A stretch of DNA of 33,533 bases from Actinomycetota bacterium (GTDB taxonomy: Bacteria > Actinomycetota > Actinomycetes > Streptosporangiales > Streptosporangiaceae), in contig PMST01000641.1 of assembly GCA_003168295.1 (NCBI GenBank), forward strand, positions 42,234 to 75,766. Direction: 5' to 3'. Under the pieces are notes generated by a model. It had not been told where the DNA came from. It saw nothing but the letters and a program-made list of their open reading frames with translations, and made no database searches. Made by a program: the position numbers and the translations under genes. Position 1 is the first letter of the stretch. Each line of letters opens with the position of its first letter. Positions 17,879 through 25,498 of the stretch are shown piece after piece.

Positions 17879-19105
17879 TTGGCGGTGAGGGTTGCGCCTG
17901 ACATCCTGAGCCAGGGCGGGGGCCACCAGTCCGGCCCGTGGCCGCGCCGCGTGGCGGTAGCCGCCGTGCTCGTGCTGGTGGCGGTGACAATTGTGCATTA
18001 CCTGCCGCGGTCGCGGCACGGGACGGCGCGGCCGGCTGTTACCGCGACTCCCCCACCGCTGCCGCTGGCGGTTTCCGGTGACGCGGGGGTGGCGGCGGAA
18101 CCTGACGGGATCACGGGCCAGACCTTGTCCTGGCCGGGCGGCCTTCGGCTGCCGGCGGCCGGACAGCGGCCGGTGTGGTTCTGGCCGGCCACGGGCCAGG
18201 TGGTGCCGATCGGCGGCCTGCCGCGGCAATCCTCTGGCTACCAGTTCATCCGCGCCACGGGCGGCTGGGCGGTGCAGGCCGGTCCTGGTGCTCAGGCCGG
18301 CTGTGGTGGTTGCGCGGGACCGCGACGTGCTGTCTACTTCCTGGCCGACCACGCGCAGGCGGTGACCCAGGTGGGGCTGGCGGACGCGGTTGCGCCGGGC
18401 ACCGCTGGCGCGCTGTGGCTGACGAGCTATCCCCCTGATGCCGAGCCGCGTACTGCCGCGGGCCTGGCGCGGGAAGTCAGCATCGCCGGCCGACCGCTCG
18501 GGCCGCAGCTCAGACTTCCGGCCGGGTACCTGATCGAACAGGGAACGGACCGCGGCCTGCTGCTGGCCCCCGTGGCCCAGGATTCGGGAACGATGCCCGA
18601 CACGTTGTGGAATCCGGCCCCTCCGCAGCCCAGCCGCGCCTTCGCCGGAGTGCTCGCGGCGAGCGCAACCGAGATCGCCTGGGCCCCGCCGTGTGTGGCA
18701 CGCTGCCGTGTGCAGGTGCTGAATCTGGCCACCGGCCGGCAGGTATCGGTCGAGCTGCCCGAGGCGAGTTCGGTCGCCAATGCGGCCTTCAGCCCCGACG
18801 GCAGCTTCCTGGCGGTTCAGGTGAGTTTCAGCGACGACGCAGACGACGGCGCCATGGCGGTGCAGCTGGAGCTAGCGTCCACGGCCAGCGGCCGCCTGAC
18901 GGCCGTGCCGGAAACCTGGGTCAGCAGCGATGCCCTGGTCGGCTTCGGCTGGGCCGCCAGCAGCGACAGCCTGGTGGCCGAGCTGAGCTTCACGACCAAG
19001 GTGCAGCTAGCGTCGTGGCACCCCGGTGCCAGCCGGCTGGCCATCGCGGTGCTCAGGCCGCAGCACAACCCCGCCTCCCTGGTCATCGGGCAGTACGGCC
19101 CCTAG
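17879..19105 (+). CDS. Membrane-anchored beta-propeller-like protein
   Basis: About 408 residues. One transmembrane helix lies at roughly 24-42 (VAVAAVLVLVAVTIVHYLP) after a basic stretch, so the rest should face outside. A Thr/Pro-rich linker (about 48-65) follows, then a beta-rich domain with blade-like repeats such as 'VQVLNLATGRQVSV' and 'AAFSPDGSFLAVQV', as in WD40/TolB-like sensors of actinobacteria. A 'CGGC' pair near 140 and two Cys in 'PPCVARCRV' may form disulfides. The start is uncertain: TTG 17879 or GTG 17885, neither with a strong ribosome site. No partner gene is evident. Function unknown. Confidence 0.75.
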   Translation: MAVRVAPDILSQGGGHQSGPWPRRVAVAAVLVLVAVTIVHYLPRSRHGTARPAVTATPPPLPLAVSGDAGVAAEPDGITGQTLSWPGGLRLPAAGQRPVWFWPATGQVVPIGGLPRQSSGYQFIRATGGWAVQAGPGAQAGCGGCAGPRRAVYFLADHAQAVTQVGLADAVAPGTAGALWLTSYPPDAEPRTAAGLAREVSIAGRPLGPQLRLPAGYLIEQGTDRGLLLAPVAQDSGTMPDTLWNPAPPQPSRAFAGVLAASATEIAWAPPCVARCRVQVLNLATGRQVSVELPEASSVANAAFSPDGSFLAVQVSFSDDADDGAMAVQLELASTASGRLTAVPETWVSSDALVGFGWAASSDSLVAELSFTTKVQLASWHPGASRLAIAVLRPQHNPASLVIGQYGP

Positions 19106-19467
19106 CTTCGGGGTGGGCCGGTTATCCCCACTGCCCAGGCTGGTAGTCACCGCCGGGCACTAGGGGTGCCGGTCAAGGAGTACGGGCCTGTCCAGCACCA
19201 CAGTGGTCACAAGGACCACGCCAGCAGCAAAAACGGAAAGGCGGCTCCGGTTATTGTGTGGTGGATCCGGGCTCCGTGGTTGATCTGGGGTATTCCCGCG
19301 CACCCGATCCGCCGCCAAGCCCGGATCCACCACGGAAATCTGTCAGCGGATCCGCGAACCGGACATTAGGGGATCTGCAGCGGTCTGGACAGCGTGGGCG
19401 GCGGCTTGGGGCGGCGGTCGGCGTGCCGTAACCGGCCGAAGGCGGACCCGGCTAGCCGATCGGTGCT
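19106..19467. other. Gene-free convergent gap rich in hairpins
   Basis: No coding sequence is convincing. The gap separates convergent genes and holds a 6-bp-arm hairpin (GTGGTC/GACCAC, 19203-19219), a 16-bp-arm inverted repeat (19258-19333) and the palindrome GCGGATCCGC (19346-19355). GGATCC recurs three times within about 90 bases. Confidence 0.6.
19258..19333. repeat. Perfect 16-bp inverted repeat with 44-base loop
   Basis: GTGGTGGATCCGGGCT (19258-19273) is exactly mirrored by AGCCCGGATCCACCAC (19318-19333). It lies between the converging ends of the propeller gene and the small minus-strand gene. The long loop is unusual for an intrinsic terminator; a small non-autonomous element or a bidirectional terminator are both possible. 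No target-site duplication is visible. Confidence 0.6.
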
Positions 19468-19650
19468 CTACGAATCCCAGTGCGGCGGCCGCTCCCGGTT
19501 CAGGCGCTCGTCGTCGTCCGGCTCGGGCTGCTCGCCCCAGCCGAGGTCGGTGTCCGCCGGGCTCCGCAGCGGCAGCACCGGCGTGTCGTCTGGGTCCGGA
19601 GGTCTGACGCTGGCCGGCTGATCCGGGGCTGGGTCCGGCGGCAATGTCAT
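19468..19650 (-). CDS. Small acidic hypothetical protein
   Basis: A 60-residue acidic, proline-rich protein ending in 'DTDLGWGEQPEPDDDERLNRERPPHWDS'-like composition: Gly-Trp-Gly, then a run of acidic residues, then Arg-Pro-Pro-His-Trp. I recall this ending from many small uncharacterised actinobacterial proteins. Probably disordered. The start is uncertain: GGGGAG lies too close to ATG 19650 but at a good distance from TTG 19644, and another ATG is at 19668. No function can be assigned. Confidence 0.6.
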   Translation of the reverse strand: MTLPPDPAPDQPASVRPPDPDDTPVLPLRSPADTDLGWGEQPEPDDDERLNRERPPHWDS

Positions 19651-19827
19651 CACTCCCCAGAAGGTCATCGGCGTGCTGGCCGACCGGAGACACCGGCGCC
19701 GTGGCCACTTCACCGGCGGTGGGTGCCGTGGTTGCCGACGTATCACGTATCGTACATGGCGGGCCCTTCCGGAGCAGTGAGGGCAGTTGCCGCAGCGCCC
19801 CAATACCCGAGTAACCCCTGGAGAGAG

Positions 19828-20283
19828 ATGCCCAAACGGGTTCGTCCCTACGGCTCTGCGGCCGACGCCGAGTCGGCCGGGCTCGGCCGCGGCCGACGGG
19901 GAGCCGGAGGTGAGCTTGGGAGCGAGCTGGCCGGCACGATGATGATGCGCGACGTCGCCGGCCAGGCGGCTGAGGCGACCCGCGCGCTGCGCGATCTGAC
20001 GTCTGGCGGCACCGGCTTCGGGAGTCTGGAGGACGTCCGCGACGTCATCGCGAGCCTGGAACGGATGGGGCAGGACCTGCCGGCCCTGTGCGAGCAGCTC
20101 GCCCGGCTCCTGGTGGTGCAGCGCGAGGAGGGCCAGATCGCGCCGGGCTCTGGCGAGGATCCGGACTTCTGGGTCATCGAGGTGGTCGAGGCCCTGGCGG
20201 CTGCGGGCCAGGCCGCGGACATGATGACCGCCGCCCTGAACCAGGCGGGCAAGACGTCGGCAGAACTCAGGCCGACGCGCTAA
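19828..20283 (+). CDS. Hypothetical helical protein
   Basis: 151 residues with no family I recognise. The N-terminus is basic and glycine-rich (to about 35). The rest is predicted by eye as amphipathic helices: 'MMMRDVAGQAAEATRALRDL', 'LEDVRDVIASLERMGQDLPALCEQLARLL' and 'WVIEVVEALAAAGQAADMMTAAL'. No signal or membrane segment. GGAGAG directly before ATG 19828 supports the start. Its stop TAA overlaps a 9-bp repeat shared with the stop of the convergent acetyltransferase gene. Confidence 0.7.
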   Translation: MPKRVRPYGSAADAESAGLGRGRRGAGGELGSELAGTMMMRDVAGQAAEATRALRDLTSGGTGFGSLEDVRDVIASLERMGQDLPALCEQLARLLVVQREEGQIAPGSGEDPDFWVIEVVEALAAAGQAADMMTAALNQAGKTSAELRPTR

Positions 20284-20294
20284 AAGACGCGCTA
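20274..20294. repeat. 9-bp direct repeat spanning two convergent stop codons
   Basis: GACGCGCTA occurs at 20274-20282 and 20286-20294. The first copy supplies the TA of the plus-strand TAA stop and the second ends in CTA, the minus-strand TAG stop of the acetyltransferase gene. Confidence 0.5.
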
Positions 20295-20759
20295 GAGAAC
20301 GGCGCGTGAGATGACGGACTGAGGCGAGAAACCGTGCCAGGCGTAGAAGCGCAGAGCGGCCTCGTTGGCGGCGTAGGCGGTCACGCTCGCCTGCTGGGCC
20401 CCGCTGTCGCGGGCCCAGGCGAAGAAATGCCGCACCAGCAGGCTGCCGACGCCAGTCCGTCGCGCGCCGGGCGCGACCCGCATGCTCTCAAGCACGGCGA
20501 GGCGCTGGGTCCGCAGCGAGTCCGGGCCGGATAGCCTTCCGACCAGGTGCCCGGCGGCCTGGTCGTCGTCGCGGGCCAGCAGCAGCAGGCAGGCCCGGTC
20601 GCCCAGGAGGCGAGAGTAATACGCCGCGCCCTCGCGCTCGGGCCAGCGAAGGTCCATCGCGGGATCGTGGCGGCCGGCATCTTCGGCGAAGAGCCCGGCT
20701 ACGGACACGACGAGCGCGTCGATGTCACCTTCAGTAACGGGACTAACGGTAACAGTCAT
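20292..20759 (-). CDS. GNAT-family N-acetyltransferase
   Basis: 155 residues with the GCN5-related acetyltransferase fold. 'VLESMRVAPGARRTGVGSLLVRHFFAWARDSG' (about 89-119) contains the acetyl-CoA pyrophosphate loop RRTGVG (100-105). 'ASVTAYAANEAALRFYAWHGF' gives the last strands, including the usual N-x-x-A-x-x-F-Y motif. It would acetylate an unknown amine. ATG 20759 has no ribosome site; TATCGT lies eight bases before it and may be the -10 of a near-leaderless transcript. It is convergent with the hypothetical gene before it. Confidence 0.88.
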   Translation of the reverse strand: MTVTVSPVTEGDIDALVVSVAGLFAEDAGRHDPAMDLRWPEREGAAYYSRLLGDRACLLLLARDDDQAAGHLVGRLSGPDSLRTQRLAVLESMRVAPGARRTGVGSLLVRHFFAWARDSGAQQASVTAYAANEAALRFYAWHGFSPQSVISRAVL

Positions 20760-20838
20760 GCCGACTGACGATAGCGACCGGGGGGAGTCGCGTAAACCGG
20801 ATAAACGCCGATCCAGCGGTCCGGGCGGGTGTGGCCGC

Positions 20839-21264
20839 TCAGATGCGCTGATCGGTGGCGGGATCCGGCTTTCCGCCGAAGTACTGATCGAGCACCTGGC
20901 GGAATACCGGCTCGTCCGGGGCGGCCCGCAGGAACAGGGTCATGGACGAGCGAAGCTTCAGCGCGTCGATGCCGCCGAAGATCTGTTCCGCGGTGCGGCC
21001 GGACAGGCCGGCCACGATGGCGGCGCATTCGACCAGCCGCGATCCGAGCACGGGATGGGCCAGATAGGCCTGGGCCTCGGCCAAGCCGGAGATCGCGTAC
21101 ATCCGGGCTACCGGGCTCTGTCCCAGCCCGGCGATCTGCGGAAACACGAACCACATCCAGTGGCTGGCCTTGCGGCCGCGGCCTAGCTCGGCGGTGGCCT
21201 GGTCATAAGTGCGGTCGGCCTCCTGAGCCGCCACGAAGCGCTTCAGATCGTATCGGTCGTCCAT
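20839..21264 (-). CDS. DUF1810-family protein
   Basis: 141 residues, a full-length DUF1810 protein. It has the family's start 'YDLKRFVAAQEADRTYDQATAELGRGRKASHWMWFVFPQ', then 'SPVARMYAISGLAEAQAYLAHPVLGSRL', and 'IFGGIDALKLRSSMTLF' followed by a 'VLDQYFGGKPD' tail. No reaction is established for the family. TAGGCT (minus strand) lies 14 bases before ATG 21264 and could be a -10 box giving a very short leader. A single gene, 80 bases upstream of the acetyltransferase start on the same strand. Confidence 0.88.
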   Translation of the reverse strand: MDDRYDLKRFVAAQEADRTYDQATAELGRGRKASHWMWFVFPQIAGLGQSPVARMYAISGLAEAQAYLAHPVLGSRLVECAAIVAGLSGRTAEQIFGGIDALKLRSSMTLFLRAAPDEPVFRQVLDQYFGGKPDPATDQRI

Positions 21265-21393
21265 TTTCGTTCCCGGTCAGCCTAGCCGTGCTCGACCCTC
21301 GAGGCCTGGCTACCCACGCTCGCCGGGATAAACTCCAGGCGATTCCCTGCTCCCATGAACGCTGAGCTGCGCCTGATACAGAAAGAGGCAAGT

Positions 21394-21876
21394 ATGGACA
21401 GAGTCGAGCGCCGGGAGTTCGTACGCAAGCACCGGACCTGCATTTTCGGGTACAACCGGAAGAACGACGGGCCCGCCATGACGGTCGTGTACTACGTTCT
21501 CGACGGCGACGACCTGCTGATCAGCACGATGGCGGCCCGGGCCAAGGCCCTCGCGGTGCAGCGGAACCCGAAGGTCAGCCTGTGCGTGCTTGACGAGCAG
21601 TGGCCCCTCACCTACCTGCAGGTCTACGGCGATGCCACCCTGGAAGAGGACTTCGACCAGGCTGTCGACGTCATGCGCCGCGTCATCGACCTGATGGCCG
21701 GCCAGGAGATGCCGGCCTCCAAGCTCCCCGATATCGAGCGCATGTGCCGCGAAGAGGGCCGGGTGGTGATCCGGTTCAAGCCGTACGCCAGCTTCGCGAC
21801 CCCGCCCCGCCACGTCTACAAGGCCGAGGACATCGACACGCTGACCCACTACACCAGCAGCAGCATGCCGTGGTAG
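21394..21876 (+). CDS. Pyridoxamine 5'-phosphate oxidase-fold protein (FMN/F420)
   Basis: 160 residues with the split-barrel fold of PPOX-class enzymes. 'GPAMTVVYYVLDGDDLLISTMAARAKALAVQRNPKVSLCVLDE' covers strands 2-4 with the flavin-contacting region, and 'YLQVYGDATLEED' the next strand. Actinobacterial relatives bind F420 or FMN and reduce small molecules or tetrapyrroles. ATG 21394 is chosen because AGAGG lies just before it; an in-frame ATG 39 bases upstream lacks such a site. Single gene, convergent with the DUF1992 gene. Confidence 0.82.
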   Translation: MDRVERREFVRKHRTCIFGYNRKNDGPAMTVVYYVLDGDDLLISTMAARAKALAVQRNPKVSLCVLDEQWPLTYLQVYGDATLEEDFDQAVDVMRRVIDLMAGQEMPASKLPDIERMCREEGRVVIRFKPYASFATPPRHVYKAEDIDTLTHYTSSSMPW

Positions 21877-21912
21877 CCGGCGGCTTACGGGTCTGAGACC
21901 GCGAGGGAATCG

Positions 21913-22434
21913 TCAGGGACCGGCTGGACGCCGCCGGCGGCCGAGGCGACGCCACCAGCACGGGTGCGAAGGTTCTCGCTGGCCGGCGCGGGGACGGGCG
22001 GGCGGCGGCGGCTGCGTTGTCGGCGTCGCTGGTGCGGCGGATTGCGCCTGCCGCCACCGGCTGACCATCGCCTCTTCCCCCAAGAGCGACAGGAAGATGG
22101 CCGGACCGGTCGGGATTCGGCGCCATTCCGTGATCCGCCGGTTGAGGTCCCGGACGACGTCGCGCACCTCGGCCTCGGTGCGCAGCTCCGACACCGTCTC
22201 GGCCAGCCGTTCGCGCTCTTTGCGCAGCTTCAGCGGGGTGGGCAGGAGTTCCTCCGCGGCCACGCCCTCCCGGGCCAGGTAGTTCCGCAGCCACGCGTCA
22301 CCGCCTCTTTCACCCCGGGGAAGCGGCTTGCCCGCGCCGGGCAGGTTGTCGAAGGCACCCCGCTCTGCCGCCTCATTGATCTGCTGGTCAATCCACGAGG
22401 TGAAGGTGATCTCTGGTGGTTTGCGCTCTGTCAT
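21913..22434 (-). CDS. DUF1992 (DnaJ-homologue subfamily C28-like) protein
   Basis: 173 residues. The first 70 hold the conserved DUF1992 motif: 'TSWIDQQINEAAERGAFDNLPGAGKPLP', then 'WLRNYLAREGVAAEELLPTPLKLRKERE'. It continues with 'IPTGPAIFLSLLGEEAMVSRWR'. Residues from about 130 are Pro/Ala/Arg-rich and look disordered. No J domain is present despite the family's eukaryotic name. ATG 22434 is preferred over TTG 22440 because GGGAG lies eight bases before the ATG. Function not established. Confidence 0.88.
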   Translation of the reverse strand: MTERKPPEITFTSWIDQQINEAAERGAFDNLPGAGKPLPRGERGGDAWLRNYLAREGVAAEELLPTPLKLRKERERLAETVSELRTEAEVRDVVRDLNRRITEWRRIPTGPAIFLSLLGEEAMVSRWRQAQSAAPATPTTQPPPPARPRAGQREPSHPCWWRRLGRRRRPAGP

Positions 22435-22547
22435 GGACAAATCTCCCGGCCCCCAGGTTACCGTTCCGGCCCGGATACAGTCTGATCAAGCTTTGGGCGG
22501 GGTAGCGCGATCGGCGGTGACGGGTCACGGACGAACAACTGGACACC

Positions 22548-23180
22548 TTGTCGTTCGGGCCGCGACGGAACCGCGGCGCCCGGTGGCCCGGCGGCCGCGG
22601 CGGCTGGATCGCCATCGTCGTGATCGCGATCTTGCTGGCCCGGACGGGCACGGCCGCCTACCTGGGGCTGCTGGTGGGACGCCAGGATCACACGATCGAC
22701 GGTCTGCGCGCGGATCTGCGCAGCACCGCTCGCCGGGCGCCGACTGCCGGGGCCTCCGGGTCTTCTGGGGCTTCCGGGTCCAGTCCGGTCCTGCCGGTCG
22801 ATGCCGGCAGCGCCATGTTCACCTTGCCGCGGCCCGGCGGCCCGCTGTCCGTGGTCGCGGCGGCCGTCCGTCCCAGTCCGGGCTCGGCCGCGCTGCCCTG
22901 GCTGTTCATCTACGATCGGCACGCCGAGCCGGGCGAGCGCTACGGCCTGCTCGAGGGCACCTGCGGAGGCCAGTTCGTCACCTCGTCCGACCTCGCGGAC
23001 GGCACCGCGGACCGGCAGGGTGACCTGACGATCGTTGCGCCAAATCTCGCGATCAGCTCCCAGGCCCCCGACGTGTGGATCCTGGTGTACCGGTGGGTCG
23101 ACGGCGCGACGATCGGCGGCATCCAGGGCCCGCTGGTGGGCGGCGGCGCGAAGACCTTTCGCACCACACCGCCATGCTGA
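22548..23180 (+). CDS. Hypothetical single-pass membrane protein coupled to the reductase gene
   Basis: 210 residues. A basic N-terminus precedes one transmembrane helix at about 19-44 (GWIAIVVIAILLARTGTAAY), then a Gly/Ser/Ala-rich linker and an extracellular beta-type domain with a 'GTCGGQFV' stretch and a final Cys. I do not recognise the family. The only conventional start in this open frame is TTG 22548; the frame continues upstream as V-T-D-E-Q-L-D-T from a GTC, so the annotated start may be slightly wrong. Its stop overlaps the start of the geranylgeranyl-reductase family gene by seven bases, suggesting coupled translation. Confidence 0.65.
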   Translation: MSFGPRRNRGARWPGGRGGWIAIVVIAILLARTGTAAYLGLLVGRQDHTIDGLRADLRSTARRAPTAGASGSSGASGSSPVLPVDAGSAMFTLPRPGGPLSVVAAAVRPSPGSAALPWLFIYDRHAEPGERYGLLEGTCGGQFVTSSDLADGTADRQGDLTIVAPNLAISSQAPDVWILVYRWVDGATIGGIQGPLVGGGAKTFRTTPPC

Positions 23181-24355
23181 GCGCGGCCGACCAGGCCACG
23201 GCGTCCGGCCCTGGATGGGATGTGGCCGTCATCGGGGCCGGGCCCGCCGGGCTGGCCGCCGCCAGCGCCTGCGCCGCCGCGGGAGCCCGGACCATCGTCC
23301 TGGAGCGGGCCCGGCATCCGCGGTACAAGACATGCGGCGGCGGCCTGATCGGAGCATCGCTGACGGCCACGGACGGTCATGTTCCTTTTCCCGAACGGGA
23401 CCGGATTCACGCCGCCACCTTCACCCTGGACGGCAAGCACGAGTTCACCCGCAGGCACGATCAGCCCATCCTGACCATGGTGCTCCGGGAGGAATTCGAC
23501 GACGCTCTGCGGCAGCGGGCGGTGGATCAGGGCGCGGTGGTGCGGCAGCGGTCCCCGGTCCGGGGGATCACCCAGCAGGAGGATTGCGTGCAGGTGCGGC
23601 TGGCCGACGGCAGCACCGTGGCGGCCAGGGTCGTGGTGGGTGCCGACGGCTCATCGGGCGTCAGCGCACGACACGTCGGAGTGGAATTCTCCCAGGTAGA
23701 TCTCGGCCTGGAGGCGGAGATCAAGGTCACGGGACCGGTCCAGCAGCGGTGGCAGGGCCGGCTGCTGCTCGACTGGGGACAGATTCCCGGTTCCTACGGC
23801 TGGGTCTTCCCCAAGGATGACCGGCTCACGGTCGGTGTCATCGCCGCGCGCGGGCAGGGTGACCGAACGCGGGAGTACCTGCGCGAGTTCATCGCCCGGC
23901 TGCAGCTGGGCCCGGCCGAGGTGCTGCGTGATTCGGGTCATCTCACCCGGTGCCGCACCGACCGCGCCAGGCTCAGGGACCGGCGGGTCCTGGTGGCTGG
24001 GGACGCGGCGGGCCTGCTGGAGCCGTGGACCCGCGAGGGCATCAGTTTCGCGCTCCGCTCGGGTGCGCTGGCCGGCGCGTCCGCCGCGAAGGCGGCTCGC
24101 CAGCAGAGCCGGGAGCAGGCCGAGGCGGCGCTGGAGGAATACGTGTCGTCGCTGCACCGCGAGCTGATCCCGGAGATGCAGGCCGGCCGGCGCCTGCTGG
24201 CCGCGTTTGCCCGGCATCCCGGAACCTTCCATGCCGGCCTGGCCACGCCGAAGGGCTGGGGCGCCTTCGTCAGGCTCTGCCGGAGTGAAAGTTCTTTTTC
24301 CTCCGTCGCCAGCCGGTGGCCGGTCCGCGCCGCCCTGTCGCTGCTGGGCGGCTGA
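23174..24355 (+). CDS. FAD-dependent oxidoreductase, geranylgeranyl reductase family
   Basis: 393 residues. The dinucleotide-binding motif GAGPAG is at 21-26 within 'DVAVIGAGPAGLAAASACAAAG', and KTCGGG (52-57) is the family's cysteine-glycine motif near the flavin. 'VVVGADGSSGVSAR' and 'RRVLVAGDAAGLLEPWTREGISFALRSG' are the second and third FAD-contacting motifs. Such enzymes reduce isoprenoid double bonds in lipids or quinones, or act as monooxygenase-like enzymes. ATG 23174 is chosen because it starts just before the FAD motif and overlaps the preceding stop. No isoprenoid genes are near. Confidence 0.87.
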   Translation: MLSAADQATASGPGWDVAVIGAGPAGLAAASACAAAGARTIVLERARHPRYKTCGGGLIGASLTATDGHVPFPERDRIHAATFTLDGKHEFTRRHDQPILTMVLREEFDDALRQRAVDQGAVVRQRSPVRGITQQEDCVQVRLADGSTVAARVVVGADGSSGVSARHVGVEFSQVDLGLEAEIKVTGPVQQRWQGRLLLDWGQIPGSYGWVFPKDDRLTVGVIAARGQGDRTREYLREFIARLQLGPAEVLRDSGHLTRCRTDRARLRDRRVLVAGDAAGLLEPWTREGISFALRSGALAGASAAKAARQQSREQAEAALEEYVSSLHRELIPEMQAGRRLLAAFARHPGTFHAGLATPKGWGAFVRLCRSESSFSSVASRWPVRAALSLLGG

Positions 24356-24380
24356 CCCGCCGGGCCGCGGCCTGGTCAGC
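24351..24380. terminator. Bidirectional hairpin containing both convergent stop codons
   Basis: GCTGACC (24351-24357) and GGTCAGC (24374-24380) are perfect complements; the GC-rich loop can pair further (GCCG/CGGC). The plus-strand TGA of the reductase gene and the minus-strand TGA of the methylglyoxal synthase gene lie in opposite arms. No T-runs follow. Confidence 0.5.
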
Positions 24381-24861
24381 TGGCCCGGGCCACGGTCAGG
24401 GCAGTCTGGGCGGTCTGGTTGCGGCGGACCTGGCCGGATGCGGGGTCCCAGTCCTCGTGCCGGCGGCTCATCAGCGGCGAGGAGATCATGAAATCCGCGG
24501 TGGCCCGGTTGCACGCCACCGGGATATTGCAGACCACCGCGACCCGGAGCAGGGCCTTGACGTCCGGGTCATGCGGATGCGGCTCGAGCGGATCCCACAT
24601 GAATACCAGCAGGTCGATCTCGCCCTCGGCGATGCGGGCACCGATCTGCTGGTCGCCGCCGTACGGGCCGCTGCGGAAGCAGGTGACCGGCAGCCCGAGG
24701 CGCTGCTGCAGGAGATGCCCGGTCGTGGCCGTCGCGAACAGCTCGTGACCAGCGAGCAGATCGAGGTTGTACTCGGCCCACTCGAGCATGTCCTGCTTCT
24801 TGTTGTCGTGCGCGATCAGGGCAATCCGTCGTCCGGCGGACGCCGGCGTGTGGTCGGGCAT
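24376..24861 (-). CDS. mgsA: Methylglyoxal synthase
   Basis: 161 residues. Converts dihydroxyacetone phosphate to methylglyoxal and phosphate in a glycolysis bypass. Full motif set: '[10 protein letters not shown]' near the start, 'TTGHLLQQ', '[14 protein letters not shown]' with catalytic Asp70, '[23 protein letters not shown]' with His97 and Asp100, and '[18 protein letters not shown]'. Numbering agrees with the E. coli enzyme within one residue. GAGGAG shortly before ATG 24861 supports the start. It follows the SRPBCC-LLM-SDR operon on the same strand after a gap with two hairpins, so it is probably a separate unit. Confidence 0.95.
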   Translation of the reverse strand: MPDHTPASAGRRIALIAHDNKKQDMLEWAEYNLDLLAGHELFATATTGHLLQQRLGLPVTCFRSGPYGGDQQIGARIAEGEIDLLVFMWDPLEPHPHDPDVKALLRVAVVCNIPVACNRATADFMISSPLMSRRHEDWDPASGQVRRNQTAQTALTVARAS

Positions 24862-24879
24862 ACAACTCCTCTAGGACGG

Positions 24880-24899
24880 GGCCCGGCTGAGACCGGGCC
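24880..24899 (-). terminator. Hairpin between the SRPBCC operon and mgsA
   Basis: GGCCCGG (24880-24886) and CCGGGCC (24893-24899) pair around six bases. It lies downstream of the SRPBCC operon and about 20 bases before the mgsA start, so it may end operon transcription or act in the mgsA leader. Confidence 0.4.
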
Positions 24900-24962
24900 G
24901 TCGGGTCCGTCCAGTCTCACCGCCTGGAAACCATGCGTCCAATGAGTAGGACACGGTTAAGG

Positions 24963-24979
24963 CATGACCCAGAGTCATG
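24963..24979. promoter_or_regulatory. Inverted repeat just after the second SRPBCC gene
   Basis: CATGAC (24963-24968) and GTCATG (24974-24979) flank CCAGA, beginning eight bases beyond the stop of the SRPBCC gene. Weak stem without T-run; could be a terminator remnant or an operator for mgsA. Confidence 0.3.
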
Positions 24980-24987
24980 AATTCACG

Positions 24988-25452
24988 TCAACCGGCTTCG
25001 GCCGCCTTCTTGATCGCGGCCAGGGTGACGGGAATGCCCCGGTGCGCGGCTTCGGTGCGGTCGGCGATCTGGGCCGCGGCGTCGTCGCCGTATCTGTGGT
25101 GGAAACGGGTGATGCCGTCGGGCAGGAACTCCCAGGACTCGGTCAGCTCCGTCCCGCCGTCCGCCGGGGCGAAGGTGTAGCCCCAGCGCACCCACGAGCC
25201 GCCGACCGCGAAGGCGAACTCCCGGCCGCGGTCGGCCGCTATCACCTGGGAGCGGGTTTCCCAGGTCCGCTCGGGCAGCTCGTTACGCCCGGTGAACCAG
25301 GCGCCTAGCCGGGGGCCGTCGCCGTCGTCCCACCAGCAGGCCGTGCAGACCGGGCTCCACTCCCCCATCCGGCTCACGTCGGAGATCATGTCGTACAGGG
25401 TCTCCGGCGAACGGGCAACGAAGATCGACTCGGCGTATCGCAGATTGCTCAT
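24988..25452 (-). CDS. SRPBCC-family (START/polyketide cyclase-like) protein, copy B
   Basis: 154 residues of the helix-grip fold that forms a hydrophobic ligand cavity. 'YAESIFVARSPETLYDMISDVSRMGEWSPVC' is the typical start; 'GAWFTGRNELPERTWETRSQVIAADRGREFAFAVG' and 'GTELTESWEFLPDG' follow. It closely resembles copy A at 27411-27923 in order and motifs (F-T-G-R-N, W-E-T, F-A-V-G, final 'LAAIKK.AE'). It is the last gene of the operon, 46 bases after the SDR stop. A TATAAA box (25460-25465, minus strand) ends seven bases before the ATG, so it may also have its own leaderless transcript. Ligand unknown. Confidence 0.87.
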   Translation of the reverse strand: MSNLRYAESIFVARSPETLYDMISDVSRMGEWSPVCTACWWDDGDGPRLGAWFTGRNELPERTWETRSQVIAADRGREFAFAVGGSWVRWGYTFAPADGGTELTESWEFLPDGITRFHHRYGDDAAAQIADRTEAAHRGIPVTLAAIKKAAEAG

Positions 25453-25459
25453 GGCCCTA

Positions 25460-25465
25460 TTTATA
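25460..25465 (-). promoter_or_regulatory. -10 box (TATAAA) before SRPBCC copy B
   Basis: On the minus strand TATAAA is followed by seven bases and ATG 25452, the spacing for a leaderless mRNA. No clear -35 match lies 17 bases upstream. Confidence 0.4.
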
Positions 25466-25498
25466 CGAGCCAGACGCGTGTCGCGGCGGGAGGGGGCG

